Shown: one piece after another, positions 17,388 to 20,111 of the stretch
Numbering within the stretch: the first letter of the stretch is position 1
How the letters are laid out: each line of letters starts with the position of its first letter
NCBI GenBank assembly: GCA_964652975.1
Contig: CAZZCN010000057.1
Coordinates: 1-20,111 of the forward strand
From: CAZZCN01 sp964652975
GTDB taxonomy: Bacteria > Bacillota > Clostridia > Saccharofermentanales > UBA5734
Direction of reading: 5' to 3'
DNA: 20,111 bases
Notes under the pieces: model-generated
The model's input: only the letters and a program-made list of their open reading frames with translations
Told to the model about the DNA's origin: nothing
The model's database searches: none
Position numbers and translations under genes: made by a program

Positions 17388-18518
17388 ATGAGAGAAATTG
17401 TAAAGGAAAAATTATCAGAGATTCGACGACTTTATCCAGAAAGCAGGATACAGCAAAGCAAGATGCGCTGGACAAGGCTTTGGACAGGCGAAAAGCAGAT
17501 AGACCGTTCACCTTTTGTATGCGTACCGCCACTTTTTGACCCGTATGAGCCGCTCCATACCAAGGAAGAGCGTTTAATGGCTTCGTTAGACGAAATAATA
17601 ATGAGAGGACATATGAATGACGATTACATTCCGTCATTGTTCTGTGGCTGCCGGACAACCACCATTCCGAATATGTTTGGCGCAGTCGAAAAAATTGTGG
17701 GCCGTGAAGTTGCATGTGATAAAATCATCAATGAACCAGAGGAAATCGACAAACTTGTAAAAGCAAACATGGGTGATGGAACCGTTGCTAAAATGTGGCT
17801 TGAAATGATGGAGTTTTTTCTGGATGAAACTGCAGGCGAGTTACCGGTGCATGTTGTCGATATGCAAGGACCTGTGGATGCTTCAGCCCAGATGTTTGGA
17901 TACGAAAATCTGTTTTTATGCACTTATGACGACCCCGGGCGTTATCATAAACTGCTTGAGCTCGTAACCGATGGATATATATCATTTTGGAAAAAGCAAA
18001 TGGATCTTTTAGGTGACAATTTTATAGGAACACACCTGTTTGCCTGGGACTGGCTGCCGAAGGGGATGGGTGCTTCAATGTCAATAGACAGCCTGGTTAT
18101 GTCTTCGCCTGACTTTTATGAGGAATTTTACAAGCCTTACACTGAGAAGATTTCTGATACCTTTGGCGGAGTTATAACTCACTCCTGTGGTGATTTCAGG
18201 TCTGTTATCCCAAATTTGAACAAAACTAAAGGATTGAGAGCTGTAAATGCCTCTCAACTGAGTTTGAAACAACTTTTGGATGCAGGTATTGATAATTCGA
18301 AGATTGCAATTTTATTTGTTGATTACCCGGCTCTCGATGAACTTATAGCAAATGCGTTAGCTGCTGATTTAAGGGTAAGTATGTCTGTCTCCGGCATATG
18401 GCCCGGACAAGAGGGATTTATTCGTTCAAAACCATTTGCAACATGGCAGGAAGACGATTTTAAAACAATGAAAATAATGGAAGAAACTATTATTGCAAAA
18501 CTCAGCGATTTGAAATAA
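17388..18518 (+). CDS. Uroporphyrinogen decarboxylase (URO-D) superfamily protein, methyltransferase-like
   Basis: The 376-residue protein belongs to the URO-D/MtaA-CmuA superfamily by its overall pattern: a FVCVPPLFDPYE start, VHVVDMQGPVDASAQMFG in the middle, and HSCGDF at residues 265-270. In the corrinoid methyltransferases of this superfamily, the His-x-Cys motif and a later Cys bind zinc. Here His265 and Cys267 are present, but no Cys occurs downstream, so the third ligand is changed or absent. It is not expected to be the haem enzyme HemE, as no haem genes are nearby. Its role is unknown; adjacency to GH36 and the AraC regulator suggests sugar-linked chemistry. AAAGGAG about 10 bases before the ATG is a strong RBS. 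The next gene starts 18 bp on. Confidence 0.8.
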   Translation: MREIVKEKLSEIRRLYPESRIQQSKMRWTRLWTGEKQIDRSPFVCVPPLFDPYEPLHTKEERLMASLDEIIMRGHMNDDYIPSLFCGCRTTTIPNMFGAVEKIVGREVACDKIINEPEEIDKLVKANMGDGTVAKMWLEMMEFFLDETAGELPVHVVDMQGPVDASAQMFGYENLFLCTYDDPGRYHKLLELVTDGYISFWKKQMDLLGDNFIGTHLFAWDWLPKGMGASMSIDSLVMSSPDFYEEFYKPYTEKISDTFGGVITHSCGDFRSVIPNLNKTKGLRAVNASQLSLKQLLDAGIDNSKIAILFVDYPALDELIANALAADLRVSMSVSGIWPGQEGFIRSKPFATWQEDDFKTMKIMEETIIAKLSDLK

Positions 18519-18536
18519 TTGAAAGAGGTCATGTCA

Positions 18537-20111
18537 ATGGAAAACAGCATAAAAATCCAACACGAACAAATAAATTTCGGACTTGTATCTACTGACAAAA
18601 GCTTGCTGCAATATTGTTTCATACCAGCAGAAGTGAATGAAGAACACATTGAAAGAGAAGCATCTCCGCTTGTTTGGTGTTCAATAGCAGGAGAAAACAC
18701 CGGAGGTCTTCAGACCAATCTTCACGCATATTACAATATGCCAAGGAGACTTGAGTTAAAAGAAGATCTTGAGACAGAAAAGGGGAGAATAATTACTTAT
18801 AAAGATCCGAAATCGGGTCTGATATTAGAAACCAAGCTCGATTATGTTAAAAACACTTCGATCATTCGTTATCTGACCACCGCTATCAATGAAACCGAGA
18901 ATAAAATCACATTAACACACCTGTCATCTGCCTATGTTCAAGGGATATGCCTGGATGGATTAATGGACTGGTTTGATGATAATAAAATCAGAGTGCATAT
19001 TTGCCGTCAGACATGGCATGGAGAGGGACAATGGCAGACTTGTACACTTAGAGAGCTTGGACTTTATGCTGCACATAATCATATCAGTGGAAGTAGTATT
19101 CAAATAGGTTCAGTAGGAACTTTTTCAACATCGCGTTTAATGCCCGTAATTATAATTGAGGATCTGGAAACCTCGCAAAGTTATTTTTGCCAGATTGAAA
19201 CTTCAGGTTCATGGAACATTGAGATAGGGTACAAGGGAAACTATGCGAACGCTTCTCTATATCTGCTGGCGTCAGCCGCTGATGAGAACAGCTCCGGTTT
19301 TAAAGTGGTATTAGACAAAAACGGCACATTTACATCTGAGCCTGCTGCTGTTGGTTGTGTGAAAGGTGGATTTTTTGAAGCTGTAAAAGAATTAACAAAA
19401 TACAGAAGAAGTTTAATACCTGAAACGACCCCGAAGGAACTGCCGGTTGTGTTTAACGATTATATGAACTGCCTGTGGGGGAACCCGAGCAGGGAAAGAT
19501 TGCTGCCGCTGATAGAAAAGGCATCATCGATAGGCGCAGAGGTGTTTTGTATAGATGCCGGATGGTATTATGACGGTTTTGAATCATGGGAGGGTAATTT
19601 TGGCGATTGGATGCCGGGAAATATAAAGTTTGGTGAAGAGGGCTTGCAAGGTATCCTGGACTATATCAAATCAAAGAACATGACACCCGGTTTATGGCTT
19701 GAACTGGAGGTGTGCAGTGAGGATGCAAACCTATATAAAATGCCGGATGAATACTTTTTAATGAGAGACGGGTTTCGGGTTGAAGGTGAGGTCAGGACGT
19801 TTTTAAACTATACCAACCCAAAAGTGAGAGCCTATATGCATGATGTTATTGATCGCCTGGTTGGAATGGGCGTAGGGTATTTTAAAAATGATTATAACCT
19901 TAGCACCGGGCTTGGGGCAGATAACGTCGGATGCTCGGCAGCTCACGGAATAATAGAGAATTCTCGCGCATTTCTGAGTTTCATAGATGAAATACGTCAA
20001 AAACACACTGGTTTGATAATTGAAGCATGCTCATCAGGAGGTATGAGGAGCGATTACAGTACTCTTTCACATTTCCATCTGAGTAGTTCATCCGACCAAA
20101 TCAGATATGAA
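18537..20111 (+). CDS. GH36-family alpha-galactosidase-like enzyme (3' truncated)
   Basis: The frame is open to the last base, with 525 residues visible and no stop. I chose the ATG at 18537 because AAAGAGG ends 8 bases upstream; the ATG at 18531 is too close to it. There is no signal peptide. The N-terminal ~290 residues are the GH36 beta-supersandwich, followed by the barrel: DYMNCLWGNPS, FCIDAGWYYDG, GLWLELEVCSED, then YFKNDYN with the likely nucleophile Asp452, and EACSSGGMRSDY leading to SSSSDQ with the likely acid/base Asp520. The nucleophile motif differs from the common KWDMNR of GH36 alpha-galactosidases, so specificity may differ. Some GH36 members act on alpha-GalNAc, which would suit this locus, but that is inference. 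Confidence 0.85.
   Translation, partial: MENSIKIQHEQINFGLVSTDKSLLQYCFIPAEVNEEHIEREASPLVWCSIAGENTGGLQTNLHAYYNMPRRLELKEDLETEKGRIITYKDPKSGLILETKLDYVKNTSIIRYLTTAINETENKITLTHLSSAYVQGICLDGLMDWFDDNKIRVHICRQTWHGEGQWQTCTLRELGLYAAHNHISGSSIQIGSVGTFSTSRLMPVIIIEDLETSQSYFCQIETSGSWNIEIGYKGNYANASLYLLASAADENSSGFKVVLDKNGTFTSEPAAVGCVKGGFFEAVKELTKYRRSLIPETTPKELPVVFNDYMNCLWGNPSRERLLPLIEKASSIGAEVFCIDAGWYYDGFESWEGNFGDWMPGNIKFGEEGLQGILDYIKSKNMTPGLWLELEVCSEDANLYKMPDEYFLMRDGFRVEGEVRTFLNYTNPKVRAYMHDVIDRLVGMGVGYFKNDYNLSTGLGADNVGCSAAHGIIENSRAFLSFIDEIRQKHTGLIIEACSSGGMRSDYSTLSHFHLSSSSDQIRYE

Overview
The window is A+T-rich DNA with strong Shine-Dalgarno sites, tightly packed co-directional genes, many lipobox (LxxC-type) signal peptides and a CUT1 sugar ABC importer. 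This suggests a Gram-positive, low-GC anaerobe of the Bacillota, probably class Clostridia. I cannot name the genus from the sequence. One run of 100 N at 8650-8749 shows this is a scaffolded draft assembly.

Nearly the whole window is a carbohydrate-utilisation locus aimed, by inference, at a glycan containing N-acetylhexosamine. Region 1 (1-16416, all + strand) looks like one long operon. It starts with the 3' part of a GH20 hexosaminidase carrying a degenerate ADP-ribosylglycohydrolase-like tail. Four consecutive lipoproteins follow: a GH123/DUF4091 enzyme (the GH123 family acts on N-acetyl-beta-galactosaminides), then three non-catalytic proteins built from Ig-like domains and jelly-roll modules, the last with at least four copies of a ~185-residue module. 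Next come an ABC substrate-binding lipoprotein, two permeases, a stand-alone ADP-ribosylglycohydrolase-family enzyme with sugar-binding-like C-terminal domains, and a second, cytosolic GH20. Gaps from 2056 to 16416 are 13-52 bp. No transporter ATPase is present, as is common for CUT1 systems that share one.

Region 2 (16417-17247, - strand) is an AraC-family regulator with a cupin sensor domain. Its stop codon abuts that of the second GH20 with no bases between them. Region 3 (17388-20111, + strand) is a divergent transcript encoding a uroporphyrinogen-decarboxylase-family (methyltransferase-like) protein and a GH36 alpha-galactosidase-family enzyme that runs off the window. The 140-bp divergent intergenic region holds a perfect back-to-back 14-bp direct repeat just upstream of a TTGACT -35-like box, which is a good candidate AraC-type operator.

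Working model (inference): surface lipoproteins capture the glycan, GH123 trims it outside the cell, the ABC system imports oligosaccharides, and cytosolic GH20, ADP-ribosylglycohydrolase-like and GH36 enzymes finish the work, with the URO-D-like protein in an unknown role. The most unusual items are the cryptic degenerate ADP-ribosylglycohydrolase domain fused to GH20, the set of lipoproteins sharing one jelly-roll module, and the regulatory repeat.
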